The notes under the pieces are model-generated. The model saw only the letters and a list, made by a program, of their open reading frames with translations. It was not told the DNA's origin and did not search any database. Position numbers and translations under genes: made by a program. From Microbacterium telephonicum (GTDB lineage Bacteria > Actinomycetota > Actinomycetes > Actinomycetales > Microbacteriaceae), in NCBI RefSeq assembly GCF_003651225.1, contig NZ_RCDB01000002.1:496001-560000 (forward strand): DNA of 64,000 bases, in the 5' to 3' direction. Positions 46,487 to 55,247 of the stretch are shown here, piece after piece; the first letter of the stretch is position 1; every line of letters starts with the position of its first letter.

Positions 46487-47047
46487 ATGACCGACATCGC
46501 GGCGCGAGACGACGCGGCGCTCGTCGCGGCGGCGGCCGCCGGCGACGACGGTGCGTTCCGCGCGCTGTTCCGGGCGTACGCACGCCCGGTGTACTGGCTC
46601 GCGCACGGACTCGTCGGGAATGCGGCGGATGCCGAAGACGTGCTGCAGGAGACGTTTCTGGCGGCGTGGCGCAAGTTCCCGGGCCTCGAGCTCGCCGGCG
46701 ACTCGGTGCTGCCGTGGCTGGTGACGGTGTGCCGGTTCCAGGCGGCGAACCGCATCCGCCGCATCCGCCGCGACCGCGACCACACCGGCGCCGAGGCGGA
46801 CGAGACCCTGCCGGCGACGGTGGACGTCGAAGCGCAGGTCGTCGAGAAGGCACTCGTCGAGCGGATCCTCGCCGAGGTCGGGATGCTGAGCGCCCTCGAC
46901 CAGCAGATCTTCCGGCTGTGCGCGGCGGAAGGGTACGCCTACCAGGCCGCCGCCGAGCGGCTGGGCGTGACGCACGCCGTTGTCCGCACCCGTCTCTCCC
47001 GCATCCGCACCCGCCTCCGGGCGACCGTCGAAGGAGAGACGACATGA
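46487..47047 (+). CDS. ECF-type RNA polymerase sigma factor
   Basis: A 186-aa sigma-70 family protein with region 2 (FRALFRAYARPVYWLAHGLVGNAADAEDVLQETFLAAWRKF split over motifs) and region 4 (LSALDQQIFRLCAAEGYAYQAAAERLGVTHAVVRTRLSRIR). No zinc or SnoaL extension. I chose ATG 46487 after GGAG; GTG 46442 is a longer alternative. It is coupled by ATGA to the next gene, which occupies the usual anti-sigma position. Confidence 0.88.
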   Translation: MTDIAARDDAALVAAAAAGDDGAFRALFRAYARPVYWLAHGLVGNAADAEDVLQETFLAAWRKFPGLELAGDSVLPWLVTVCRFQAANRIRRIRRDRDHTGAEADETLPATVDVEAQVVEKALVERILAEVGMLSALDQQIFRLCAAEGYAYQAAAERLGVTHAVVRTRLSRIRTRLRATVEGETT

Positions 47048-48198
47048 GCGCGCACGACACCGATCTCGCGCTGCCCGACCTGCCCGAGCTGAGCGAAGAA
47101 CGCCTCCGGGAGATCGAGGCGGGACTCGTCCGTTCCCTCGAACGCGAGCGCGAGCACACGCAGAAACAGCGACGACGCGAGCAGGAGCGTCGACGCACCC
47201 GCCGCCGCACCGTCTGGCTGTCGGTCGGCGGGGCCGCGGCCGCCCTCGCGCTGTTCGCAGCGGTGAGTCCGTATCTCGGCGGCCTGGGTGCGACGAGCGC
47301 CGGCGGTGACGCGGATGCCGGCAGCGGCCTCGTGCTCGTCCCGGGCGAGGCCGTCGCACCCGACGCCGGCTTCGAGTCCCTTCCGGGCGACGCGGCGCAG
47401 AGCCTGGAGGAGGCCGCGCGTCCCGGCGCCTCCGACGGCGCCGGAGCCTCGTCCGAGACCGCGACGACGGATGCCGGACGCGAGATCGTCGCGACCGCCT
47501 CGGCGACCGTCGAGGTGGACGATGCGGCCGCCGCGGCCCGCACGATCGGCGAGGCCGCGGACGCCGCCGGCGGATACGTCGAGGTTATGAGCGTCGGCGA
47601 GAGCGGGGTGATGCCCGCGACCGGCGGTGACGCCGTCGTGTACCCCACTCCCGGGGGTGCGTGGATCACGGTGCGGGTGCCCGCCGCCGAGCTGACCGGT
47701 GTCCTGGCCGGCCTCGCCGATGTCGGTGAGGTGCGCGCGTCCGAGACTTCCCGCCGCGACGTCACCGGCGAGGCCGTCGATCTGCGCGCCCGGGTCGACG
47801 CGCTGCAGGCATCCGTCGATCGCCTCACCGAGCTGCTCGCCGACGCCGACACGACCGCCGACCTCGTGGCCGCCGAGTCGGCGCTCGCGCAGCGTCAGTC
47901 CGAACTCGCCTCGCTGCAGTCGCAGCTGGCGCTGCTGGACGAGCAGGTGGCGATGTCGTCGCTGAGCGTGACGCTCGACGAGCCGCAGCCCGCGGTCGAG
48001 CCCGACCCGGCCGGGTTCGGCGACGGCATCACGTCGGGGTGGAACGGGCTGCTGGCGGCCCTCAACGGTCTCGTCGTGGCCGTCGGCTTCCTGCTCCCCT
48101 GGTTCGCCGTCGCCGCGGTCGTCGCCGGCGTCGTGCTCCTCGTCCGGCGGCTGGCGCGCCGCCGCCGCGCGCCGCGGCCCCCGACGCCCGAGCCCTGA
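47044..48198 (+). CDS. DUF4349 membrane protein, probable partner of the ECF sigma factor
   Basis: A 384-aa protein: cytosolic N-terminus with an acidic helix and a long basic coiled segment (about 25-60, EREREHTQKQRRREQERRR in part), a membrane helix (about 60-78), and an extracytoplasmic DUF4349 domain (about 160-310, GGYVEVMSVGES..., coiled coil LRARVDALQASVDRLTELL). A second membrane helix at about 335-368 precedes a basic tail. DUF4349 proteins often pair with sigma factors; the cytosolic head could sequester SigE-like sigma, but no ZAS Cys/His motif is seen. Confidence 0.82.
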   Translation: MSAHDTDLALPDLPELSEERLREIEAGLVRSLEREREHTQKQRRREQERRRTRRRTVWLSVGGAAAALALFAAVSPYLGGLGATSAGGDADAGSGLVLVPGEAVAPDAGFESLPGDAAQSLEEAARPGASDGAGASSETATTDAGREIVATASATVEVDDAAAAARTIGEAADAAGGYVEVMSVGESGVMPATGGDAVVYPTPGGAWITVRVPAAELTGVLAGLADVGEVRASETSRRDVTGEAVDLRARVDALQASVDRLTELLADADTTADLVAAESALAQRQSELASLQSQLALLDEQVAMSSLSVTLDEPQPAVEPDPAGFGDGITSGWNGLLAALNGLVVAVGFLLPWFAVAAVVAGVVLLVRRLARRRRAPRPPTPEP

Positions 48199-48217
48199 CG
48201 CCGAGACCCGGCCCGCA

Positions 48218-48252
48218 CGCCGAGACCCGCGTCCTGGATGCGGGTCTCGGCG
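48218..48252. terminator. Hairpin after the DUF4349 gene
   Basis: CGCCGAGACCCGC (48218-48230) and its exact complement (48240-48252) form a 13-bp stem with a nine-base loop, 20 bp after the stop. The GAGACCCG core recurs at 48202-48211 and inverted at 48259-48268, giving four copies within about 70 bp. Confidence 0.7.
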
Positions 48253-48302
48253 CATCGCGCGGGTCTCGACGCGCACGGGCGCGACGCGCGCCGGAAACGA
48301 GG

Positions 48303-48330
48303 AAGAGCCGGTCCGTGTGGACCGGCTCTT
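48303..48330 (-). terminator. Terminator of tRNA-Glu
   Basis: AAGAGCCGGTCC-GTGT-GGACCGGCTCTT is a perfect 12-bp stem with a tetraloop, starting 7 bp past the tRNA 3' end on the minus strand and followed there by CCTCGTTTCC. Confidence 0.8.
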
Positions 48331-48336
48331 CGGATG

Positions 48337-48409
48337 TGACCCCAGCGGGATTCGAACCCGCGTTACCGCCGTGAGAGGGCGGCGTACTAGGCCGCTATAC
48401 GATGGGGCC
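48337..48409 (-). tRNA. tRNA-Glu (anticodon CTC)
   Basis: A 73-nt cloverleaf reads from GGCCCCATCGTATAGCGG on the minus strand. The anticodon stem CCGCC/GGCGG encloses the loop CTCTCAC with anticodon CTC (reads GAG). The T arm is GCGGGTTCGAATCCCGC and the acceptor GGCCCCA pairs with TGGGGTC (one G-U). CCA is not encoded. There is no gene overlap. Confidence 0.95.
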
Positions 48410-48542
48410 GTACTTTTCTGTCTTCTCCGGCTTCCCGGAGGCAACCGTTCAAGTATGCCATGGCCGTGCGCATCGGGCCAAATCGAGCCGGGACGGGGTG
48501 TCGCGGGTTGCCGCCGGGCCTCGGCGGGCGTTGACTGAGCGC

Positions 48543-49181
48543 ATGCGCGTCACCAAACACGAGCACGCCTGCCTCCGCGTCGAGAAGGACGGACGCACGC
48601 TGCTCATCGATCCCGGATCCTTCACCCTGCCGCTGTCCGACCTCGGGCGACTGGTCGCGATCGTGCTGACCCACGAGCACGCCGACCACTGGACCCCCGA
48701 GCACCTCACCCGCCTGCGCAAGGACGCCCCGGATGTGCCGATCTACGGCCCGGCGGGCGTCGCCGCCGCGGCATCCGAGTTCGACGTGACGGTGGTCTCC
48801 CCCGGCGACGAGATCGTCGTCGAGCCGTTCACGCTGCGCTTCTTCGGCGGACGCCACAACGTCATCCACTCCTCGATCCCGGTCGTCGACAACGTCGGCG
48901 TGCTCGTGGACGACGAGCTGTACTACCCCGGCGACTCCTACACGGTCCCCGAGGGCGTCGAGGTGAACCTGCTCGCGGCTCCCGTGGGCGCGCCGTGGCT
49001 GAAGATCGGCGAGGCGATGGACTTCGTGCTGGCCGTCGCGCCCCGCCGGGCCTTCGCCGTGCACGACATGACGCTCTCCCGCTCCGGCCTCGAGATGGGG
49101 CGCGGACGCCTCGCCTGGGCCGCCGCGCAGCACGGTGGCGAGTTCACCGCGCTCGAGCCGGGCGAGTCGATCGACATCTAG
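48543..49181 (+). CDS. Metallo-beta-lactamase-fold hydrolase (UPF0173-like)
   Basis: This 212-aa MBL-fold protein has the metal motif LTHEHADHW (HxHxDH) near residue 44, the Asp in LLIDPGSF, HNVIHSS, YYPGDSYTVP and a C-terminal AVHDMTLS. The small size and lack of extra domains place it with UPF0173/RomA-like proteins of unknown substrate. Start ATG 48543. Confidence 0.88.
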   Translation: MRVTKHEHACLRVEKDGRTLLIDPGSFTLPLSDLGRLVAIVLTHEHADHWTPEHLTRLRKDAPDVPIYGPAGVAAAASEFDVTVVSPGDEIVVEPFTLRFFGGRHNVIHSSIPVVDNVGVLVDDELYYPGDSYTVPEGVEVNLLAAPVGAPWLKIGEAMDFVLAVAPRRAFAVHDMTLSRSGLEMGRGRLAWAAAQHGGEFTALEPGESIDI

Positions 49182-49191
49182 AGCACACGCG

Positions 49192-49236
49192 ACGAAGGCG
49201 GATGCCGGAGCGCTGGGCTCCGGCATCCGCCTTCGT
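49192..49236. terminator. Bidirectional terminator between MBL gene and ptsH
   Basis: A perfect 20-bp stem (49192-49211 with 49217-49236) around the loop GCTGG lies between the two convergent genes. It contains GGCGGATGCCGG on one arm. Confidence 0.85.
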
Positions 49237-49246
49237 GTCTGCGAGG

Positions 49247-49519
49247 TCAGGCCTCGGCGTCGTGGTCGGTCTCGAGGAACGCGACGAGGGTGTCCAGCGC
49301 CGCCTCGGCGCCGTCGCCCTCCGCCTTGAGCGTGACGACCGTGCCCTGCGTGGCGCCCAGGCCCATGAGGGTCAGGATGCTGCCGGCGTTGAGGTCGGGG
49401 CCGCCGTCGACGGCGATCGTGACGGGGACACCCGTCTGCTGCACCGCCTGGACGAAGAGCTTGGCGGGGCGGGCGTGCAGACCCGACTGGCTGGCGACGG
49501 TCGCCTGGCGTTCGGCCAT
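49247..49519 (-). CDS. ptsH: Phosphocarrier protein HPr
   Basis: HPr relays phosphate from EI to the PTS permeases. The 90-aa protein has the active-site His15 in SGLHARPA and a Ser47 region AGSILTLMGLG like the regulatory Ser46 site. The start follows TAGGAGGAACACC. It is the last gene of the fru operon; no EI gene is in the window. Confidence 0.96.
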   Translation of the reverse strand: MAERQATVASQSGLHARPAKLFVQAVQQTGVPVTIAVDGGPDLNAGSILTLMGLGATQGTVVTLKAEGDGAEAALDTLVAFLETDHDAEA

Positions 49520-49573
49520 GGTGTTCCTCCTAGGGAAGTTCAGGGATATCCGCGCGTGCGCGTTCCTTCGAGC

Positions 49574-51607
49574 CTAGGCCGTCACCGCCTCGGGGGAAAC
49601 TCCTTCGGGCCGTGCGATATCGGACGCGTCGCCGCGGCGGCGGGCGAACCGCTTGAGCAGCACGACCGAGAACGCGCTCACGACGGTGCCGGCGGCGATC
49701 GCGATGAGCCACAGCCAGAAGTTGTCGATCGCGAAGAACACGAACACGCCGCCGTGCGGGGCCTTGCTGTTGACGGCGAACGCCATCGACAGGGCGCCGG
49801 TGACGGCACCACCGAGCATCATGGCCGGGATGACGCGGAACACGTCGGCGGCGGCGAACGGGATCGCACCCTCGGAGATGAACGCGGCGCCCAGCAGCCA
49901 CGCGGCCTTGCCGTTCTCGCGCTCCGGCTCGGTGAACAGCTTCCGGTCGATCACCGTCGAGGCCAGCGCCATCGCGAGCGGCGGCACCATCCCGGCGGCC
50001 ATGACGGCGGCCATGATCTCGAGGTACCGGGTGTCGCCGGCGATGCCGGCGGCGAGGTTCGCGGTGGCGAAGCCGTAGGCGACCTTGTTGACGGGGCCGC
50101 CGAGGTCGAAGCACATCATGAGACCGAGGATGATGCCGAGCAGGATGACGCCGGCACCGGTGAGGCCGGCGAGCCAGTCGTTGAGGGCCAGGGTCAGCCA
50201 CGCGATCGGACCGCCGAGCACCATGATCATGAGCCCGGACGCGAAGATCGAGGCGAGAAGCGGGATGATCACGACGGGCATGAGACCGCGCAGCCACCGG
50301 GCCACCTCGAGGCGGTTGAGCCACCACGCGGCGAGTCCGGCGAGCAGACCGCCGACGATGCCGCCGATGAAGCCCGCACCCATGAACGACGCGACGGCGC
50401 CGGCGACGAAACCGGGGGCGATGCCGGGTCGGTCGGCGAGACCGTAGGCGATGTACCCGGCGAGGGCCGGCACGAGGAAGCCGAACGAGAGTCCGCCGAT
50501 CTTGAAGAAGACCGCGCCGAGGTACATCAGCAGGCTCGTGTCGCCGAGGTTCCACAGCGTCGACGAGCCGAGGACGTCGTCGGCGGTGAAGGCGATCTCG
50601 TAGCCGCCGAGCAGGAAGCCGAGGGCGATGAGCAGGCCGCCTCCGGCGACGAACGGGATCATGTAGCTGACGCCGGTGAGCAGCGCGCGCTTGACCGACC
50701 CGCCCAGGGAGACGGGGGCGTTGGAGGTCGGCACGGCGCCCGAAGCGACGCTCCCGCTGACGCGCGGCGCGAGCGGGTTGCCCACGGCGGCCACGGCCTC
50801 GTCGATCAGCTGCGCGGGCTGCTCGATGCCGCGCTTGACGGCGGCGCGGACCACCGGCTTGCCGGCGAAGCGCTGCGGATCGCGCACATCGACGTCGACG
50901 GCGAAGATGACCGCATCCGCGTCGTCGATGGTCTGCTGCGGCAGCGCCTTGTAGCCGGAGGAGCCCTGCGGCTCGACGACGAGGTCGATGCCGGCCTTCT
51001 GCCCTGCCGCGGTGAGCGCGTCGGCGGCCATGAAGGTGTGGGCGATGCCGGTCGCGCACGCCGTGACGGCGACGATGCGGGCGGGCCGGCCCTCGACGAG
51101 GAGCTCGGTCGTGGCGGGGGCGGATGCGGCCGCCGGCGTCGCGGGGGCGGCGGGCGTCTCGCTGACCGCATCGGTGACGAGGTCGACGACCTGCTGCGGC
51201 GTCTGCGCCGCCCGCAGGCCGGCCGTGAAGTCGTCGCGCATGAAGGCGCGGGCCAGGCGCGAGAGCACGGCGAGGTGCTCTTCGGCGGCGGTGTCGGGCG
51301 CGGCGATGAGGAAGACGAGGTCGGCGGGGCCGTCTTCGGCTCCGAAGTCGACACGCGGTGCCAGTCGCGCGAACGCGAGGGTGGCGGCGGTGACCGCGGG
51401 GCTCTTCGCGTGCGGGATGGCGATGCCGCCCGGGAGGCCGGTCTCGTCGGTCTGCTCTCTCTTCCACGCGTCGGCGGCGAGGGCGGCGGCATCCGTCGCG
51501 CGGCCGGCGGCGGCCACGCGTGCGGCGAGGGCGTCGATGACGGCACGCTTGTCGCGGCCGAGCGGCTCGTCGAGGCTGACGAGCGGTGGGCTGATGATGT
51601 CGGACAC
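49574..51607 (-). CDS. fruA: PTS fructose transporter EIIABC
   Basis: A 677-aa fused permease: IIA (1-150, phospho-His66 in GIAIPHAKSP), IIB (175-275, Cys184 in VTACATGIAHTFMAADAL) and IIC (300-660, about nine helices, PFVAGGGLLIALGFLLGGYE). It imports fructose as fructose-1-phosphate. The start is GTG 51607 (VSDIISPPLV) five bases after GGAGG; open sequence further upstream is antisense to fruK-like frames. Confidence 0.95.
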   Translation of the reverse strand: MSDIISPPLVSLDEPLGRDKRAVIDALAARVAAAGRATDAAALAADAWKREQTDETGLPGGIAIPHAKSPAVTAATLAFARLAPRVDFGAEDGPADLVFLIAAPDTAAEEHLAVLSRLARAFMRDDFTAGLRAAQTPQQVVDLVTDAVSETPAAPATPAAASAPATTELLVEGRPARIVAVTACATGIAHTFMAADALTAAGQKAGIDLVVEPQGSSGYKALPQQTIDDADAVIFAVDVDVRDPQRFAGKPVVRAAVKRGIEQPAQLIDEAVAAVGNPLAPRVSGSVASGAVPTSNAPVSLGGSVKRALLTGVSYMIPFVAGGGLLIALGFLLGGYEIAFTADDVLGSSTLWNLGDTSLLMYLGAVFFKIGGLSFGFLVPALAGYIAYGLADRPGIAPGFVAGAVASFMGAGFIGGIVGGLLAGLAAWWLNRLEVARWLRGLMPVVIIPLLASIFASGLMIMVLGGPIAWLTLALNDWLAGLTGAGVILLGIILGLMMCFDLGGPVNKVAYGFATANLAAGIAGDTRYLEIMAAVMAAGMVPPLAMALASTVIDRKLFTEPERENGKAAWLLGAAFISEGAIPFAAADVFRVIPAMMLGGAVTGALSMAFAVNSKAPHGGVFVFFAIDNFWLWLIAIAAGTVVSAFSVVLLKRFARRRGDASDIARPEGVSPEAVTA

Positions 51608-51639
51608 GGTGACCTCCAGTGGTCGGGTGGTGCGGGTTT

Positions 51640-52587
51640 TCAGGTGAGGGTGACCACCGGCACGTCGCCGGTGGGAAGGTCCGCCGGGGCGGGCGGCTGG
51701 GTGCCGGGCAGGGATGCCGCCGCGGCGCCGTAGCGGATGCCGCCGCGGACGGCGTCGGCGGGCGCCGCTCCGGCGGTGCGGGCGAGGAGGAAGCCGGCGA
51801 GGGAACTGTCGCCGGCGCCCACGGTGCTGCGCACCCGGATCGGCGGCGGCGTCCCGTGCCAGGCGCCGTCGGCGGTGATCAGGAGCGCACCGGCGGAGCC
51901 GAGTGTGACGAAGGCGGCCCCGACGCGGTGCGGGACCAGTGTCGCCGCCACCTCGCGCACGCGATCGACACCGTCGACGGTGACGTCGAGGGGCGTGCCG
52001 GTGAGGGCGGCGAGTTCTTCGTCGTTGGGCTTGATGAGGTCGGGACGCCCGTCGGCGACGACGGCCTGCAGCGCGGCGCCCGAGGTGTCGACCGCGATCG
52101 AGGGCGCGCGGGTGCCCCACCGTTCGCGGACGGCGCGGATCACGGTCACGTAGAAGTCGTCGGGCAGCCCCGGCGGCAGCGACCCGGCGAGCACGAGCCA
52201 GTCGGCGTCGGCGCACGCGGCGACCGTCGCCTCGCGCAGCGCGGTCGCATCGGCCTCGGTGCGGGCGGTGCCGAGCGCGTTGAGTTTCGTGGTCGTGCCG
52301 GCGGGGTCGGTGACGGTGAGGTTCGTGCGCGCGGCCCCGCGCACGGGGACGGCCCGCACCGGGAGGCCGGTCTGATGCACGGCGGTGGCGAACGGGTCGG
52401 CCGGGTCGAGCGGGAGCACGGCGAGGGTGCTGCCGCCGGCGGCCGCGATGACGCGGGAGACGTTGAGGCCCTTGCCGCCCGCGTCCTCCCGAGCGGCGAC
52501 GACGGACTGCACCTCTCCGACGGCCAGCGGTGCGGCCAGGGCGACGGCGCGGTCGAGCGACGGGTTGGCGGTGAGCGTGACGATCAC
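51640..52587 (-). CDS. fruK: 1-phosphofructokinase
   Basis: FruK phosphorylates fructose-1-phosphate to the 1,6-bisphosphate. The 315-aa PfkB-family kinase has TANPSLDRAVAL, DAGGKGLNVSRVI, LAGSLPPGLPDDFY and the C-terminal STVGAGDSSLAGFLLA with the catalytic Asp. Start overlaps the fruR stop by 4 bp. Confidence 0.95.
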   Translation of the reverse strand: MIVTLTANPSLDRAVALAAPLAVGEVQSVVAAREDAGGKGLNVSRVIAAAGGSTLAVLPLDPADPFATAVHQTGLPVRAVPVRGAARTNLTVTDPAGTTTKLNALGTARTEADATALREATVAACADADWLVLAGSLPPGLPDDFYVTVIRAVRERWGTRAPSIAVDTSGAALQAVVADGRPDLIKPNDEELAALTGTPLDVTVDGVDRVREVAATLVPHRVGAAFVTLGSAGALLITADGAWHGTPPPIRVRSTVGAGDSSLAGFLLARTAGAAPADAVRGGIRYGAAAASLPGTQPPAPADLPTGDVPVVTLT

Positions 52588-53366
52588 GCGACCACCACCT
52601 CGACGCCGGCCGCCGCGAGGGCCTCGGCGAGAGGGCCGGTCGGCGCGGCGTCGGTGACGACGACATCGATCTCGTCGAGGGGGGCGAAGGAGACCAGCAG
52701 CTCCGCCTCGAACTTCTCGCTGTCGGCGAGGACGACGACGCGACGCGCGCCGCGGACGATCGCCTCTTTCACCGCCGCCTCGTCGGGGTCGGGTGTGCTG
52801 AGACCGAGCGAGGCGGACAGTCCGTTGGTGCCGACGAAGGCGACGTCGGGGCGCAGCCGCGACACCGCGGCGACGGCACCGGCTCCGACGGCGGCGGCGG
52901 TCAGGCCGCGGACGCGACCGCCCACGGCGGTGACCTGCAGCCCGGCGACGCCGGCGAGCAGGTGCGCGACGGTCATCGAGTGCGTCACGACCTCCAGCGG
53001 CGCGGCGGCCTGAGCGGCGGCGGCAAGGTGCGCGGCGAGGGCCGCGGTCGTGGTGCCGGCGTCGAGGTACACCGATCCGCCGAGGTCGTCGGGCATGAGG
53101 GCGAGGGCGGCGCGGGCGATGGCCTCCTTCGCCTCACCGCGCACGAGCGCGCGCTCGGCGAACGAGGACTCCGCCGTGCTCACGCGGGTGCGCGAGACGG
53201 CGCCGCCGTGCACGCGCCGCACGACGCCAGTGCGTCCGAGCTGGTCCAGGTCGCGTCGCACGGTCTCGGTCGTCACGTCGAATCGACGCGCGAGGTCGAC
53301 GACCGACACCCGCCCTTCGGCGGCGATGAGCTGCGCGATGTGCTCGTGGCGCTCCGTTGCGTACAT
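52584..53366 (-). CDS. fruR: DeoR-family fructose regulon repressor
   Basis: A 260-aa DeoR regulator: HTH RHEHIAQLIAAEGRVSVVDL...FDVTTETVRRDLDQL, then the sugar-phosphate-binding SIS-like domain with VYLDAGTTTAAL, AFVGTNGLSASLG and VLADSEKF. It starts at ATG 53366 after GAGGAGG. It heads the fruR-fruK-fruA-ptsH operon and probably senses fructose-1-phosphate or a bisphosphate. Confidence 0.93.
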   Translation of the reverse strand: MYATERHEHIAQLIAAEGRVSVVDLARRFDVTTETVRRDLDQLGRTGVVRRVHGGAVSRTRVSTAESSFAERALVRGEAKEAIARAALALMPDDLGGSVYLDAGTTTAALAAHLAAAAQAAAPLEVVTHSMTVAHLLAGVAGLQVTAVGGRVRGLTAAAVGAGAVAAVSRLRPDVAFVGTNGLSASLGLSTPDPDEAAVKEAIVRGARRVVVLADSEKFEAELLVSFAPLDEIDVVVTDAAPTGPLAEALAAAGVEVVVA

Positions 53367-53387
53367 GTCATCCTCCTCGACTGTTTC

Positions 53388-53413
53388 CACAGATTACAAC
53401 ACAAACACAGATT
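53388..53413 (-). promoter_or_regulatory. Candidate FruR operator
   Basis: Two identical AATCTGTG octamers on the minus strand (53413-53406 and 53395-53388) lie 18 bp apart in an unusually AT-rich 50-bp stretch, 22-47 bp upstream of the fruR ATG. TGTTTGTGTTG lies between. Direct repeats at promoters are usual for DeoR proteins. Confidence 0.4.
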
Positions 53414-53573
53414 CACAAAGACCCTTCTCGCGGCCATCGTCCGGACGGCGCGTGTTGTAGGACCGACACAAGGAACCGAGTCTCACCGCCTCTGGGATTT
53501 GGTGCCAGGATGCAGACCTGTCACGAGATGCGCGGCGACGAGGCGTCGGCACGCTACGTTCATCGCACTTCGG

Positions 53574-53596
53574 CCCGCGGGTTCCCGACCCGCGGG
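53574..53596. other. Hairpin in the fruR / heptad-protein intergenic region
   Basis: CCCGCGGGT-TCCCG-ACCCGCGGG is a perfect 9-bp stem, 66 bp before the next gene. The remaining part of the 295-bp gap (53367-53661) shows no gene I can support. Confidence 0.5.
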
Positions 53597-53661
53597 CGCG
53601 CCCTCCCCGGGGCACCCACCCGCACGCGCACCGTCGCGCGTGCTCGAACACGGAGTTTTCG

Positions 53662-55179
53662 ATGATGAGAACCGACGTACACGCGCACGGCTGGGGGATG
53701 CGGATCACCGTCATCGTCCTCGCCGTCCTCCTGGCGACCATGACCGGCCTCTACCTGCTGACCGCCGCCAAGCTCAGCAGCGGGGCCGCCGAACTCGACG
53801 ACGGCGCGACACGCGCCGCGGCCGGCGCCGGCGACCTCGCCGACGGCGCCGCTCGGGTGTCCGCCGGAGCGGGCGAGCTCGCCGACGGCGCCGGCCGCCT
53901 GGAGGACGGCGCAGCGACCGCCGCCGCCGGAGCGACGAAGCTCTCCGCGGGCGCCTCGAGCGCCGCGACCGGTGCGGCCACGCTGTCCACCGGCGCCGCG
54001 ACCCTGTCCGCAGGCGCGGGTTCCGCCGCGGCCGGCGCGGCGCGGGTGCAGAGCGGGGCCTCCTCCGCCGCCTCCGGCGCGGCACGCCTGGCGGCCGGTG
54101 CGCAGAGCGCCGCCGCGGGCGCGCGCGATCTCGCGGTCGGCGCGGATTCCGCCGCCCGCGGCGGCGCGACGCTGGCCGAGAAGGCAGGACTGCTCGCGCA
54201 GGGCGTCTCGGGCGCCGACGCCTACAGTCGCGGCGTGCTCGCCAGCTCACAGGGGTTCGCGAACCTGCTCTCGACCAAAGTGACCGACGACGTGCGCGCT
54301 CTCGGCGCCAACGCCGCCGCGATCACGGCGACCGCGGAGAGTGCACCGATCGACGCGAAGAAGCTCGCCGGTCAGATCTCACTCCTCACCGATGCCGACC
54401 CGAGCAACGACCCGGCGCCGGCCGACCTCGCACTGCTCGCCGCGACCGTCTCCGCGAAGACCACAGCGCTGGCGGCACCGGCTGCCGCGGCGCCGACACT
54501 CTCGCAGGGCCTGCAGCAGGCCGCGGGTGGGGCCGCTCAGGTGGCGGGCGGTGTCTCGAACATCATCAACGGGGATGCGGCGCACCAGTGGCCCGGCACC
54601 GTGGCGCTGACCGATGCGGAGAAGGGCGCGCCCGCCCTCGCCGCCGGCGCCCGCGACCTCGCGTCCGGACTCGCAAAGCTGAACGACGGCGCCGGCCGCC
54701 TGCAGTCGGGAACCGGCGACCTGTCCGCGGGCGCGACGACGCTGGCCTCCGGCACGCAGACGCTCTCGACGGGCGCGCTCTCGCTCAGCAGCGGGGCGCA
54801 GAACCTCGCGACCGGCGCGTCGACGCTCGCCGCCGGAGCGGGCAGCCTCGCCGACGGCACGGCGCAGCTCTCCGAGGGCGCGTCCGACCTGTCGGCCGGG
54901 CTCGGCGACCTCGCCGACGGCGCCACCACGCTCGCCGAGGGCACCGTCGCGCTCGACGACGGTGCGGCCACGCTCGCCGCCGGATCGGTCGACCTCAGCG
55001 ACGGCAACACGGCCATCGCCGACGGCACCGGCACGCTCGCCTCCGGCACGCAGGCGCTCGCGCCGACCCTCACGCCCTGGATGCTGGGTGCGGCGCTGGC
55101 TGCGCTCATCGCCGCCGGGTTCTGGGTCGGACACCGCGTGAACCACCGGGCGCGGGTCGCGGCATCCGCCAGCGCCTGA
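53662..55179 (+). CDS. X-heptad repeat membrane protein (YhgE/Pip-like repeats)
   Basis: A 505-aa protein: membrane helix at about 13-33, then two long blocks of seven-residue repeats with the pattern LxxGAxx (e.g. LSAGAGSAAAGAARVQSGA, LADGTAQLSEGASDLSAG), about 35-175 and 330-470. An Ala-rich, more ordered segment separates them (about 180-325). A C-terminal helix (about 473-492) and short basic tail end it. The repeats match those in YhgE/Pip and MMPL-associated proteins, but the ABC-2 or MMPL transport domains are absent. ATG 53662 has GGAG upstream. Confidence 0.8.
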   Translation: MMRTDVHAHGWGMRITVIVLAVLLATMTGLYLLTAAKLSSGAAELDDGATRAAAGAGDLADGAARVSAGAGELADGAGRLEDGAATAAAGATKLSAGASSAATGAATLSTGAATLSAGAGSAAAGAARVQSGASSAASGAARLAAGAQSAAAGARDLAVGADSAARGGATLAEKAGLLAQGVSGADAYSRGVLASSQGFANLLSTKVTDDVRALGANAAAITATAESAPIDAKKLAGQISLLTDADPSNDPAPADLALLAATVSAKTTALAAPAAAAPTLSQGLQQAAGGAAQVAGGVSNIINGDAAHQWPGTVALTDAEKGAPALAAGARDLASGLAKLNDGAGRLQSGTGDLSAGATTLASGTQTLSTGALSLSSGAQNLATGASTLAAGAGSLADGTAQLSEGASDLSAGLGDLADGATTLAEGTVALDDGAATLAAGSVDLSDGNTAIADGTGTLASGTQALAPTLTPWMLGAALAALIAAGFWVGHRVNHRARVAASASA

Positions 55180-55190
55180 ACGCCCACCTC

Positions 55191-55234
55191 ACACGACAGC
55201 GCCCCGACCGGATCCGGTCGGGGCGCTGTCGTGT
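55191..55234. terminator. Bidirectional terminator, 44-bp perfect palindrome
   Basis: 20-bp arms with GATC in the middle (55211-55214) give a fully self-complementary 44-mer between convergent genes. The left arm starts ACACGACAGCGCCCC. Confidence 0.85.
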
Positions 55235-55247
55235 CGATGCGCGAGGC

